Shown here piece by piece: positions 8,007 through 17,294 of a stretch of DNA of 47,188 nucleotides (position 1 is its first letter; every line of letters begins with the position of its first letter). Position numbers and translations under genes: made by a program. The notes beneath the pieces were generated by a model. It was not told the DNA's origin. It worked only from the letters and a program-made list of their open reading frames with translations, and did not search any database. The stretch is from Robiginitalea sp. (GTDB lineage Bacteria > Bacteroidota > Bacteroidia > Flavobacteriales > Flavobacteriaceae), in assembly GCA_024638915.1 (NCBI GenBank), contig JAHEJJ010000016.1:1-47188 (forward strand), given 5' to 3'.

Positions 8007-10325
8007 CTAGGCTGTAAAAGAATTTGTTTCACTTACCTCACTTGATGGGGTCAAAACCAGTCTTTTTCCATAGATCCGGATCGACATTTCTTCTTTGCCC
8101 TCAAGCGTAAAACTCGTTTTCTCTTTGGTAACTTTTACTTTTAGTACACGGTTTCTAAAATTAACCTTGAAGGAATATGCTTCCCATTGATCGGGGATTC
8201 TCGGTATAAAGGTCAGTTTATCATCCACCACTCTCATGCCCCCAAATCCTTCTACGATGCTCATCCAGGTACCGGCCATGGATGTGATATGCAACCCTTC
8301 CTCCACTTCTTTATTATAGTCATCAAGATCGAGTCTCGAGGTCCTGAGGTAGAGCTTATAGGCTTTAGACATTCTATCGAGTTTAGCGGCTAAAATCGAA
8401 TGCACGCATGGAGACAAGGACGACTCATGAACTGTAAAGGGTTCATAAAAATCAAAATGACGCTCGATTTCTTCGAGATCGAAATGATCTTCGAACAGAT
8501 AAAAACCCTGCAGGGTATCTGCCTGTTTTATGTAGGGAGATCTCAGAATTCGGTCCCAGCTCCATTTCTGGTTGATCGGTCTATGTGACCGGTCTAAATC
8601 GGAAACAGTGATAAGTTCCTTGTCGAGAAAACCATCTTGCTGAAGGAATATGTTGTGCTGTTCTGAAAAAGGGAAATACATATTATCAGCAACTTCGAGC
8701 CAGGCTTCTGACTCGGCAACCGATATTTTGGTCTGACCTACGATCCTTTCGTAATCCTGGGGGTAGCCTTCTTTGACCTTATTGAGTTGCTCTACTGTAT
8801 AGCGGATACACCATCTGGCCAGGTAGTTGGTGTACCAGTTGTTGTTCACATTATTTTCATATTCATTCGGCCCGGTCACCCCAAGGATAACATACTTGTT
8901 CTTCTGGGTGGAAAGCGATGCCCGCTGTTGCCAGAATCTCGAAATAGCTATCAATACTTCGAGACCCATTTCCGGGATATAGGAATAGTCTCCTGTAAAC
9001 CTGTAATAATTGTATATCGCAAATGCAATAGCTCCGTTTCGATGGATCTCCTCGAAGGTGATCTCCCATTCATTGTGACATTCCTCACCATTCATGGTAA
9101 CCATGGGGTAAAGCGCTGCCCCTCCTGAAAAGCCCAACTTTTGAGCATTCTCAATGGCCTTTTGTAAATGGTTATATCTATACTGCAAAAGGTTCCTGGC
9201 TACCTTGTGGTCTTTGGTAGCCATATAAAAAGGAATGCAATAGGCTTCTGTATCCCAATAGGTGCTACCGCCATATTTTTCACCGGTGAAGCCTTTGGGC
9301 CCTATATTGAGTTGCGAATCTGTTCCAAGATAGGTTTGATTTAAATGAAAGATATTAAAGCGGATTCCCTGCTGTGCTTCAACATCGCCTTTAATTGTGA
9401 TATCACTCATATCCCAGATCTTGGCCCAGGCTGTTTTTTGCATATCCATCAAACGATCAAAGCCCAGCTCATCGGCCTTTTTAAGAACATTTTTCGCTGC
9501 CTTAACCAATTCATCGCTTTTATGATCCCTCGATACCGTGTAGCCGCCATACTTTAATAAAGTTGCCGTTGCGCCTTTCTCCACCTCCTGTTGATATCTG
9601 TGGCCCACCCAGAGTTCCTCGCGAATTTCTTCAATATGACCTGCATTATTACCGGAAAGTAGTCGGGCTTCCATGAAAGTACAGGTATCGAAATGGGTTT
9701 TCATGGTATGGGCTTCAATAAAGGCCTGGGATCCTTCAGAGATCACCTTTGTGGTATTCCAGAATTTATCGTCCCAATTGCTGTCTTCATTTTTAATCCC
9801 ACTGTCGAGGTATGGCACAAACTCCACGGTGGCTTGCTGGTTCACCACGGTTAGTTCATATTTGATCACGCCGAGCTCATCCAGATCAAGACTGAGGAAC
9901 CTGGTCGACTTCACCATTACATCAAGCCCGTTTGGCATGGTGGCCTCAAAACTTCTCTGGTACCAACCCTCCTTCATATTGAGTTCCCTCCTGAAGCTTT
10001 TTATTGAAGTACAGGTGTTCAAATCGAGTGCTTGTCCATTTACTGATACATTGATTCCGATCCAGTTGGGAGCATTGAGAACTTTGGCAAAGTACTCCGG
10101 ATACCCGTTCTTCCACCATCCTACCCGGGTCTTGTCTGGATAATAAACCCCAGCGATATAGCTTCCCTGGAAGGTATGACCCGAATAATGTTCTTCAAAA
10201 TTTGCGCGTTGGCCCATGGCCCCGTTACCTATGCTGAAAAGGCTTTCTGAAGATTTAACGTTTTCCTTTTCAAAACCTTCTTCGATGATCGACCATTCAT
10301 CTGGCAATATATAGTCCTGATTCAT
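8007..10325 (-). CDS. GH65 maltose phosphorylase
   Basis: Phosphorolytic enzyme splitting maltose into beta-glucose 1-phosphate and glucose in the cytoplasm; no signal peptide is present. The 772-residue length matches maltose phosphorylases. The acidic motif NGEECHNEWEITFEE at about residues 412-426 contains the family's general acid, and the N-terminus (ESLFSIGNGAMGQRANFEE) is the usual GH65 beta-sandwich start. Adjacent beta-phosphoglucomutase consumes its beta-anomeric product, which supports maltose over trehalose or kojibiose as substrate, though other beta-Glc1P-forming GH65 enzymes cannot be excluded. Gap to pgmB is 32 bases, so both are in one operon. Confidence 0.93.
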   Translation of the reverse strand: MNQDYILPDEWSIIEEGFEKENVKSSESLFSIGNGAMGQRANFEEHYSGHTFQGSYIAGVYYPDKTRVGWWKNGYPEYFAKVLNAPNWIGINVSVNGQALDLNTCTSIKSFRRELNMKEGWYQRSFEATMPNGLDVMVKSTRFLSLDLDELGVIKYELTVVNQQATVEFVPYLDSGIKNEDSNWDDKFWNTTKVISEGSQAFIEAHTMKTHFDTCTFMEARLLSGNNAGHIEEIREELWVGHRYQQEVEKGATATLLKYGGYTVSRDHKSDELVKAAKNVLKKADELGFDRLMDMQKTAWAKIWDMSDITIKGDVEAQQGIRFNIFHLNQTYLGTDSQLNIGPKGFTGEKYGGSTYWDTEAYCIPFYMATKDHKVARNLLQYRYNHLQKAIENAQKLGFSGGAALYPMVTMNGEECHNEWEITFEEIHRNGAIAFAIYNYYRFTGDYSYIPEMGLEVLIAISRFWQQRASLSTQKNKYVILGVTGPNEYENNVNNNWYTNYLARWCIRYTVEQLNKVKEGYPQDYERIVGQTKISVAESEAWLEVADNMYFPFSEQHNIFLQQDGFLDKELITVSDLDRSHRPINQKWSWDRILRSPYIKQADTLQGFYLFEDHFDLEEIERHFDFYEPFTVHESSLSPCVHSILAAKLDRMSKAYKLYLRTSRLDLDDYNKEVEEGLHITSMAGTWMSIVEGFGGMRVVDDKLTFIPRIPDQWEAYSFKVNFRNRVLKVKVTKEKTSFTLEGKEEMSIRIYGKRLVLTPSSEVSETNSFTA

Positions 10326-10357
10326 TTATACCTTATTATATAGTGTTACTTAAAATG

Positions 10358-11029
10358 TTATACCTTACCGTTGAGTTCGCTCACCAGATTTGACAAGAAA
10401 TCAAAATCGATTTCCGTGAAGTTTTTAAAATTATGATCTGCTTCTGAGAGTACTTCACTATTGCCAATACCGACACTTTTCATGCCTGCGGCGTTGGCGG
10501 CTTTTATTCCCGCCCGGGCATCTTCGAAAACCACACAATGCTCCGCCGCAATATCAAGGGCTTCAGCAGCCTTCATAAATACTTCCGGATCTGGCTTGGC
10601 TTTGGTCACGGCATTGCCGTCTACCACCGTGTTAAAGTAAGGAATTAGCTTCACCTTTTCCAAAATAGCTCGGGCATTTTTACTGGCAGAGCCCAAAGCC
10701 ATAGGAATGTTGCGGTTCTTGAGATAGTCGAGCACCTTAATCACATCCGGCAGAATTTCCGTTTCATCCATGGAATTGATATAGGAAAGGTAGTCCTCGT
10801 TCTTCTCCTGAAGCCATCGGTCGAACTGTTCTGGTGAGACCCTGATGTTGCCCATCTCCAATAAAATCTCCAGGCATCTTTTCCGGCTTACCCCTTTAAA
10901 ACGTTCGTTATCGATCTTGGTAAACGGGATTCCTAAATCATCCGCGAGTTTTTTCCAGGCCAGGTAGTGATATCCGGCGGTGTCGACGACTACCCCATCC
11001 AGATCGAAAATAAATCCAGCTTTAGTCAT
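10358..11029 (-). CDS. pgmB: Beta-phosphoglucomutase (HAD family)
   Basis: Converts beta-glucose 1-phosphate from maltose phosphorolysis into glucose 6-phosphate. The 223-residue HAD-superfamily protein starts with the nucleophile motif FDLDGVVVDTAGYH (Asp at positions 9 and 11), has a helical cap, then GSASKN (motif II) and VFEDARAGIKAANAAGM (motif IV). The Lys of motif III is in KAKPDPEVF. The position directly between the LacI regulator (27-base gap) and GH65 gene makes the function near certain and links the operon to energy-saving phosphorolytic maltose use. Confidence 0.93.
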   Translation of the reverse strand: MTKAGFIFDLDGVVVDTAGYHYLAWKKLADDLGIPFTKIDNERFKGVSRKRCLEILLEMGNIRVSPEQFDRWLQEKNEDYLSYINSMDETEILPDVIKVLDYLKNRNIPMALGSASKNARAILEKVKLIPYFNTVVDGNAVTKAKPDPEVFMKAAEALDIAAEHCVVFEDARAGIKAANAAGMKSVGIGNSEVLSEADHNFKNFTEIDFDFLSNLVSELNGKV

Positions 11030-11056
11030 GTAAAAAATAAAAAATTGTTTGTGAAG

Positions 11057-12076
11057 TTAATGTATTGTTGATTCTCGTTCAATGATTGTGGCCTGAATTA
11101 TTTCGGTTCGGAAATTTTCCTGTTCCCGGTCGCTTTCCACTTTTTCAATTAACATCTTCGCTGCGATTTCTCCCATCCGGATCCCATGCTGTGCCACAGC
11201 GGTCAGGCTAGGCGAGGATAGTTTGGAAAGAATTCCGTCCGTAAAGCCTATGATGGATAGATCCTGTGGAATCCTTTTTCCCATGCTTTGAGCCATCCGC
11301 ATGGCCCTTACAGCAAATATTTCATTTACGCATAGCACCGCATCAAAAGATCGACTTTTAAAAAATGCTTCGCTTTTATCTTCATTTTCAAATTGAAACG
11401 GCAATTGTAGTACGAGGTTTTCATCTATCTCGATCTTGTGCGCCTTCAGTGCACTAAAATATCCATCTGCCCTCTTGCTGCTCACACCCAGATAATTTTC
11501 CGTTGTGAATAACGCAATCCGTTTTCTGCCGCTGTCGATCAGTTTCTTTACCGCATCGTAGGCGGCCTGCTCGTCGTTGATGATCACCTTATCGCAAACC
11601 ACCTCGTCTGTTACCCGGTCAAACAGAACCAAAGGAATACCTTGTTCTGTTACTTCTTTCAGATGATTAAAATCGTTCCTCTTTTGCGTTTCGGCAGAGA
11701 GAGCCATGATAAAACCGTCTATACTGCCATTAGCGAGCATCTCCATATTAATGACCTCCTTGTCAAAAGATTCATCCGAAACACAAACGATAACATTATA
11801 GCCTTTCTCATTTGCATATTTTTCAATTCCCCTGAAAACCGTGGTAAAGAAGTGATGTACGATGTCTGGTATGATAACACCGATATTCTTTGTGCGTTTA
11901 TTTTTCAGGCTTATTGCAATATTGTTTGGTTTGTAATTGTAAAGTTTAGCGAAAGCCTGGATTCTCTCCTTGGTATCCCTCCCGATTTCCTCGCTGTTCT
12001 TCAAGGCTTTTGATACTGTGGATATAGAGACGTCCAGTTCCCTGGCAATATCCTTAAGCGTTATTTTTCTTTTCAA
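11057..12076 (-). CDS. LacI-family transcriptional regulator
   Basis: A 339-residue repressor/activator with an N-terminal helix-turn-helix (ITLKDIARELDVSISTVSKAL, residues 5-25 approximately), the hinge region ending near residue 55, and a periplasmic-binding-protein-like effector domain starting NIGVIIPDIVHHFF. The only start that keeps the full helix-turn-helix is TTG at 12076; no ATG lies upstream in frame. It is the first gene of the leftward alpha-glucan operon and diverges from SusC. By context it senses a maltodextrin and controls both directions, probably through the palindrome at 12315-12335; effector and sign of regulation are inferred. Confidence 0.92.
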   Translation of the reverse strand: MKRKITLKDIARELDVSISTVSKALKNSEEIGRDTKERIQAFAKLYNYKPNNIAISLKNKRTKNIGVIIPDIVHHFFTTVFRGIEKYANEKGYNVIVCVSDESFDKEVINMEMLANGSIDGFIMALSAETQKRNDFNHLKEVTEQGIPLVLFDRVTDEVVCDKVIINDEQAAYDAVKKLIDSGRKRIALFTTENYLGVSSKRADGYFSALKAHKIEIDENLVLQLPFQFENEDKSEAFFKSRSFDAVLCVNEIFAVRAMRMAQSMGKRIPQDLSIIGFTDGILSKLSSPSLTAVAQHGIRMGEIAAKMLIEKVESDREQENFRTEIIQATIIERESTIH

Positions 12077-12184
12077 AAGGAAGGATTAACTGTTAAAAGT
12101 TAAATTAAACCTAAAAAAATAAATTGTAAATAATTGTTCATTTTAACACAAAAAATTATCTTGGCCCCGGTTATCAGAGAAGAA

Positions 12185-12219
12185 TTTGGATTCGTGTGAA
12201 TAAAAAAGTACTATATTTG
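12185..12219 (+). promoter_or_regulatory. Predicted SusC promoter
   Basis: A -7 element TATATTTG (12212-12219) matches TAnnTTTG exactly; a TTTG at 12185-12188 lies 23 bases upstream and may be the -33 element, at the long end of known spacing. Transcription would begin near 12226, giving a SusC leader of about 200 bases. Confidence 0.55.
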
Positions 12220-12253
12220 TCTTGATTTTGTCAAATTATTCACCCCCAAACCG

Positions 12254-12301
12254 CAGTTTTCATAATTTAAATTGTATTGAATTATGAAACTGTTATTTTT
12301 T
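12254..12301 (+). promoter_or_regulatory. Attenuator-like stem-loop in the SusC leader
   Basis: Left arm CAGTTTTCATAATT (12254-12267) pairs with right arm AATTATGAAACTG (12280-12292), 13 base pairs with one bulged T and a 12-base loop, directly followed by TTATTTTTT. This has the form of an intrinsic terminator and lies between the predicted start of transcription and the SusC start codon. Whether it terminates in vivo is not shown by sequence. Confidence 0.5.
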
Positions 12302-12314
12302 AAAAGTTATCAAC

Positions 12315-12335
12315 ACGAAACCGATTTCGTATCGG
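12315..12335. promoter_or_regulatory. Candidate LacI-family operator
   Basis: Two overlapping palindromes: ACGAAA-CCGA-TTTCGT (12315-12330) and CCGAT-TTCGT-ATCGG (12321-12335). Perfect arms and position in the divergent region suit a LacI-family binding site. The site is downstream of the predicted SusC promoter, as expected for a roadblock-type or leader operator. Assignment to this regulator is inferred. Confidence 0.4.
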
Positions 12336-12425
12336 TGGCGTATTGCCAGTTTTAAGACTTTAACAATTTTTTATATATGTTTAACCTTTGGATTTAAAAT
12401 TAACTAAACTTAAAATTAACTTTTT

Positions 12426-15400
12426 ATGAAGATTACGCTACTTAAAAGCTTTTTACTAGTTGGAGCTATATTTTGCTTTGGACTGGTTGAAGCGCAAGAA
12501 GTATCAGGTACCGTTAACGATGCAAATGGTCCTCTACCCGGGGCTAGTGTTGTACTCAAGGGAACGACTACTGGTACGCAAACGGACTTCGATGGTAATT
12601 ACATCTTGAATAACGTGACAGCTGATGGTACATTGATATTCAGTTATATTGGGTACAGTACTCAGGAGGTTGCCGTAAACGGACAGACCACTATCAATGT
12701 AGTTCTCCAGGAAGATGCGCAGGCATTGGATGAGGTAGTTATCATTGGATATGGTACCACTACCGTTAAAGATGCAACAGGTGCTGTTGCTTCTGTAACC
12801 GCTGAAGATTTCAACGGTGGTGTCATCGCATCTGCAGAACAATTGATCGTGGGTAAAACCGCGGGGGTTAACATTCAACAGACCAGTGGTGAACCGGGAG
12901 CCGGAATTACTATTAACATTCGGGGTTCCAATTCTGTTCGGGGTAACAACAATCCGCTTTTCGTTGTGGATGGTGTGCCATTATCCGGAGAGAATACATC
13001 TCCGGGTGTTGAAACAGGAGATGGTGGCTCCGCCACCAAAAACCCGCTGGCTTTCTTAAACCCTGCTGATATCGAAAGTATCAGTATACTTAAGGATGCT
13101 TCTGCAACAGCCATCTACGGTTCCAGAGGTGCAAACGGGGTTGTGATTGTAACGACTAAAAGCGGAAAAGCCGCCTCAGGCGGTGTATTCGAACTTAGTT
13201 CGAGTTTGAGTATTTCAACACCCGCTAATTCTTATGACCTGCTCGAAAGACCTGCATTCTTAGCAGGAGTTGCTGCGCAGGGTGGAGATGCAAATGCTAT
13301 AGATTTTGGTAATAACACCAACTGGCAAGATGTTATCACAAGAACAGCAGCCTCTCAGAATCAAAACCTGTCCTATGCCAACAACTATGGAAAGGGTAAC
13401 ATTCGCGCTACCTTTGGATACGGAAAACAATTTGGTGTGGTTGAAAATACAAGCCTGGAGCGTATTACAGGAAGGTTAAACTGGACTCATAGATTTTTTG
13501 ATGATAAGTTAACCGCCAACATTCAGGCATCAATTTCCAGGGTTAATGACGAAACCACAGCCTTAGCGGGTCAGGCAGGATTCCGTGGTAACCTGATCGG
13601 TGCCTCTTATTCTGCAAATCCAACATGGCCGAATAGCCCCAATTTTGACGAGGGAGGAACACAACTTAACCCGACAAATTACCTGGCTACCTCGCAATTT
13701 GAAACGAAGACAAACAGAGAGCTTTTGAACGGATCGCTGAATTATGATTTTACACCTGAGTTATCAGCCAAGCTTAATCTCGGATACGACCATTCTGAAG
13801 GTCAAGCCCTTGGTGTTATTTCTGGTAATATTCTGGGATTGGATGCTATTCCTGGTGTTGGTTTCGGTAATTTCAATGTGCTGAACAGAGAAAGTAAGTT
13901 GATGGAAATCACCGTCAATTGGAAGAAGGAATTTGATAATTCTTCGCTCGATATACTCGGTGGATATTCCTTCCAGGATTTTAGAACCAGCGGGTTTAAC
14001 TCTGAAGGACGTGGTTTTGCTACTACCAATCTGAATACAATGGGAATGGATTTGGAGGAGACCATATTCACTGCGCAAAAGACAATCACAGGATCTTATC
14101 AGCAATTCTACTATGGCACTAACACCACAGGTTTGGTGATTAACCGACTTTTCCCGGATGTGGTTGCTGCAGAACCCGGTTCCAGTAATTTTGCAAGGCT
14201 GGTGCAAGCGGCAAGTTTAGATCAGTTCGACAATACGGATGAGTTACAATCGTTCTTCGCTAGGATAAACTATTCTTTGGCGGATAAATATTTATTTACT
14301 GCAACCGTCAGGGCTGACGGATCTTCCAGATTTGGTCCTGAAAACCAGTATGGATATTTTCCTTCAGGAGCTTTTGCATGGAAGATCAATGAAGAAGATT
14401 TTGTAGGAGAAAATGTCTCTACACTTAAACTAAGGTTAAGTGGGGGTATTACAGGTAACCAGGATGGGTTGGGTTATGGAAATTTCGTAGCCAGGCAACG
14501 TTTTAGCGAACGCGGCACAAACCCGGACAGGACAGTTAATGATAACGGACTGGCCATTGTAGCCACTGATAGGCCTGACCTGAAATGGGAAGAAACGCTC
14601 AACTTAAACTTTGGTTTAGATTTCGGTTTTGCTGCGGATCGTCTTACAGGTAGTATAGACGTATATCGGAATGAAACAAAGGATGTTCTCTTGAGGACTC
14701 CTCCGGCCGCACCAGCGGTAGATCCATTCCAGTTCGGTAACGTGGATGCCAAAATTGAAAACCGCGGTATTGAATTCTCGTTGGGTTACGATTTTGTACA
14801 GACCGAGAATACCACTTTCTCGGCCTCTTTCAATATTGCCTATAACCAAAATGAGGTGAAAGACTTTGACAGTGCAATTAATACGGGCGAAATCAACGGC
14901 CAGGGGCTTTCAGGTGCATTTTCCCAGAGGTTTGAGGCAGATCGGCCATTATTTTCTTACTACATGGCCCTCTTTGAAGGCTTTGACAGCGACGGTTTCC
15001 CCATCTACACAGATGTGGATGGCAATGGAGTTGGAGACCCTATTGCAGACCAGACTTTTGTAGGTGAGAGTGCGCTTCCTAAAGTAACCAGTGGACTTTC
15101 TTTGAATTTCCAGCATAAGCGGTTCGATGCTTCGGCATATTTCTCCGGACAATTTGGATTCTATGTTTATAACAACACGGCAAATGCATTTTTCTATGCA
15201 GGTTCTTTGAATAATGCAAGAAACGTTACTCCGGATGTACTTACCAGTGGTGAAAACCCTGCGGCATCTGCAGATGTTTCTACAAGATTCCTGGAAAAAG
15301 GTGATTTTATCAGGATGCAAAGCGCAACCATTGGGTATAATATTCCTCTATCTGGTGAAGGTGCTTTAAAAAGTCTTCGCTTATCATTAAACGGTCAGAA

Positions 15401-15551
15401 CCTGTTTTTGATCACGGATTATAGTGGACTTGACCCTGAAGTAACAGTAAGTACTGGTGATTTAGGATCCGGAGTGCCTTCAAGAGGTATAGACTATTCA
15501 GGATATCCAAATCCAAGAACAATAACTATTGGCGTTAACGCATCGTTCTAA
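12426..15551 (+). CDS. SusC/RagA-family TonB-dependent outer-membrane transporter
   Basis: Outer-membrane importer of 1041 residues. Order of parts: signal peptide ending LVEAQ (residue 24), carboxypeptidase-regulatory-like beta-sandwich (about 25-97), TonB-box-like DEVVIIGYG (102-110), plug domain with IRGSNSVRGNNNPLFVVDGVP, and a C-terminal beta-barrel ending in an aromatic residue (NASF), as usual for outer-membrane barrels. The partner SusD-family gene follows by 18 bases. Location beside the LacI/GH13/GH65 operon suggests maltodextrin uptake; the xylose genes downstream leave a pentose oligosaccharide as a weaker alternative. Confidence 0.95.
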   Translation: MKITLLKSFLLVGAIFCFGLVEAQEVSGTVNDANGPLPGASVVLKGTTTGTQTDFDGNYILNNVTADGTLIFSYIGYSTQEVAVNGQTTINVVLQEDAQALDEVVIIGYGTTTVKDATGAVASVTAEDFNGGVIASAEQLIVGKTAGVNIQQTSGEPGAGITINIRGSNSVRGNNNPLFVVDGVPLSGENTSPGVETGDGGSATKNPLAFLNPADIESISILKDASATAIYGSRGANGVVIVTTKSGKAASGGVFELSSSLSISTPANSYDLLERPAFLAGVAAQGGDANAIDFGNNTNWQDVITRTAASQNQNLSYANNYGKGNIRATFGYGKQFGVVENTSLERITGRLNWTHRFFDDKLTANIQASISRVNDETTALAGQAGFRGNLIGASYSANPTWPNSPNFDEGGTQLNPTNYLATSQFETKTNRELLNGSLNYDFTPELSAKLNLGYDHSEGQALGVISGNILGLDAIPGVGFGNFNVLNRESKLMEITVNWKKEFDNSSLDILGGYSFQDFRTSGFNSEGRGFATTNLNTMGMDLEETIFTAQKTITGSYQQFYYGTNTTGLVINRLFPDVVAAEPGSSNFARLVQAASLDQFDNTDELQSFFARINYSLADKYLFTATVRADGSSRFGPENQYGYFPSGAFAWKINEEDFVGENVSTLKLRLSGGITGNQDGLGYGNFVARQRFSERGTNPDRTVNDNGLAIVATDRPDLKWEETLNLNFGLDFGFAADRLTGSIDVYRNETKDVLLRTPPAAPAVDPFQFGNVDAKIENRGIEFSLGYDFVQTENTTFSASFNIAYNQNEVKDFDSAINTGEINGQGLSGAFSQRFEADRPLFSYYMALFEGFDSDGFPIYTDVDGNGVGDPIADQTFVGESALPKVTSGLSLNFQHKRFDASAYFSGQFGFYVYNNTANAFFYAGSLNNARNVTPDVLTSGENPAASADVSTRFLEKGDFIRMQSATIGYNIPLSGEGALKSLRLSLNGQNLFLITDYSGLDPEVTVSTGDLGSGVPSRGIDYSGYPNPRTITIGVNASF

Positions 15552-15569
15552 TTAAAAAAATTGTAAATC

Positions 15570-17180
15570 ATGAGAAGAGATTATTTAAAACCTATTTTAT
15601 TCACATTCCTTGTAGTTGTCGGCCTTTCCTCCTGCACAAATCTTGAGATTAAGGAAACTGACTCCCTTATCAGTGAAGGTTTCCAGGGACTGGCAGATGC
15701 TTCTTCAGCGGTTGATGACCTTTACGGCCGTCTAAATACTGAATATGGAACCCAGGAAGACATATACGCCCTTATGGAAGTAACGTCAGATGCAGCCATA
15801 GTACCAACACGTGGTGGTGACTGGGGTGATAACGGTAGATGGAGAGTATTGCATCAGCATGCCTGGACCGAGGAACAATTATTTGTAATAAATACATTTG
15901 GCGACTGGAATGCGATTCAGTTACGAGCATCTCAGGTATTAGATCCTAGAAGTAACCCAACTCCGGACAACATCGGAAACGCAAGTATGGTTAGAGCCTG
16001 GGCGGTATGGGTAATCCTTGATCTTTATGGTCAGGTTCCTTTCAGAGATGTTTCATTGCCTTCTTCGTCTCTGCCAGAAGTTTTGACAGGGGCTGAAGCA
16101 GTAAATCTGATTCTTTCCGATTTAGATGCGGCCATTTCTAACCTGCCAGCCACACAAGCCGGTAGCGGTGCTGAAAACGGAAGAGGAAGTAAAGCGGCGG
16201 CCAGATATCTTAAGGCTAAGGTCTTATTGAATAAGCATATTTATATTGGTGGTAGCCCTGAACAAGCTGATCTGAACGAAGTCATTTCGTTGGTCGATGC
16301 TATCGATGCAGACGGCTTTGCACTTCAGGCAGGCTATTTTGATATTTTCCGCGAAAGTGCAGATACTGAAACCATTTTATGGTTGGCCGCAGACGTGGGT
16401 ACCCGCATATGGAACGGTCTTCACTACAACTCGACTTCAATCGAAGGCGGTGGATGGAACGGTTTTGCTACATTGGCGGAATACTATGACCTCTTTGAAG
16501 GTGATGCGGATTTCAACCGCTTTGATGCTGCAGACGGTAATCCATTAGATGGACAGGAAGAACGAAGAGGTGGAGTGCCTCCTGCAGGAAAAGCCTTTTC
16601 CGGAGAGCCTGGAACTTCCAATAACGGCGGTTTCGAAGATGGCTCCAACGTAGGCTACGGATTCCTTATCAATCAACAATATGGCCTTGATGGTACGGCA
16701 ATTAACAGCCGTCCTGGTCCTCCTCTAACTTTCAAGAGAGACTTTTTTGATGGATCAGGAGCTTCGAGTTTTATCAACAATGATGAGACTACGGGTATCA
16801 GGGTGATCAAATATCAGCCCAGATATGGTGGCCGCTTAAATCACATTATCGTTTTCCGATATGCAGATGCTTATCTGATGAAAGCTGAGGCTATGTTGAG
16901 ACTCGGAAATGACATTACCTCTATGGTAAACGATCTTAGGGTTCTCAGAGGTGCCAGCCCACTCGGATCTGTTAATGAGCAGGCTTTGCTCGATGAGAGA
17001 GCAAGAGAGCTTTTTGCTGAAGGTTGGAGACGAAATGACCTTATTCGTTTCGGTCAGTATGGAAGAGACTGGTTGTTTAAAGAACCAACCTCTGTCAACA
17101 ATCCAGACAGACAATTGTTCCCGATTCCAGCACCTCAGTTGCTGGCAAATCCAAACCTGATTCAAAACCCAGGTTACTAA
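15570..17180 (+). CDS. SusD/RagB-family nutrient-binding lipoprotein
   Basis: Surface lipoprotein of 536 residues that caps the SusC barrel and binds the glycan. The signal ends at lipobox LSSC (Cys near residue 22). The body has the SusD alpha-helical TPR-like frame, with characteristic ASMVRAWAVWVILDLYGQVPF early and the C-terminal family pattern FRYADAYLMKAEAMLRLG followed by LLDERARELFAEGWRRNDLIRFG. It is the last gene before a strong terminator; no SusE/SusF-like binding lipoprotein follows, which is unusual for an alpha-glucan locus. Confidence 0.95.
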   Translation: MRRDYLKPILFTFLVVVGLSSCTNLEIKETDSLISEGFQGLADASSAVDDLYGRLNTEYGTQEDIYALMEVTSDAAIVPTRGGDWGDNGRWRVLHQHAWTEEQLFVINTFGDWNAIQLRASQVLDPRSNPTPDNIGNASMVRAWAVWVILDLYGQVPFRDVSLPSSSLPEVLTGAEAVNLILSDLDAAISNLPATQAGSGAENGRGSKAAARYLKAKVLLNKHIYIGGSPEQADLNEVISLVDAIDADGFALQAGYFDIFRESADTETILWLAADVGTRIWNGLHYNSTSIEGGGWNGFATLAEYYDLFEGDADFNRFDAADGNPLDGQEERRGGVPPAGKAFSGEPGTSNNGGFEDGSNVGYGFLINQQYGLDGTAINSRPGPPLTFKRDFFDGSGASSFINNDETTGIRVIKYQPRYGGRLNHIIVFRYADAYLMKAEAMLRLGNDITSMVNDLRVLRGASPLGSVNEQALLDERARELFAEGWRRNDLIRFGQYGRDWLFKEPTSVNNPDRQLFPIPAPQLLANPNLIQNPGY

Positions 17181-17200
17181 AAAGGACCATTTAAATATTT

Positions 17201-17230
17201 AAAAACCCTGACTCACGTCAGGGTTTTTTT
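17201..17230 (+). terminator. Rho-independent terminator after SusD
   Basis: Perfect stem AAACCCTGA / TCAGGGTTT around the 6-base loop CTCACG, ending in a run of seven T. It begins 20 bases after the SusD stop and isolates the SusCD transcript from the xylose genes. The A-run on the left could also serve the other strand. Confidence 0.9.
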
Positions 17231-17294
17231 ATTTCCTGATTTGACATATCAGTCTAAATGGAATATCTTCCTAAGATTATTAGCTGCTATTTAA

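Larger units (their letters stand above)
12077..12425. other. Divergent regulatory region between the LacI gene and SusC
   Basis: A 349-base gene-free region. It holds a rightward promoter with -7 element TATATTTG, a T-tract-followed stem-loop inside the predicted SusC leader, and a palindromic candidate operator. I found no TAnnTTTG match on the minus strand for the LacI operon, so its promoter is unresolved. The remainder is A/T-rich with no open frame of note. Confidence 0.6.

Noticed and set aside
13764-14207. Long minus-strand open frames inside SusC and other large genes
   Set aside because: Antisense shadows of well-supported coding sequences, with no domain or signal of their own.
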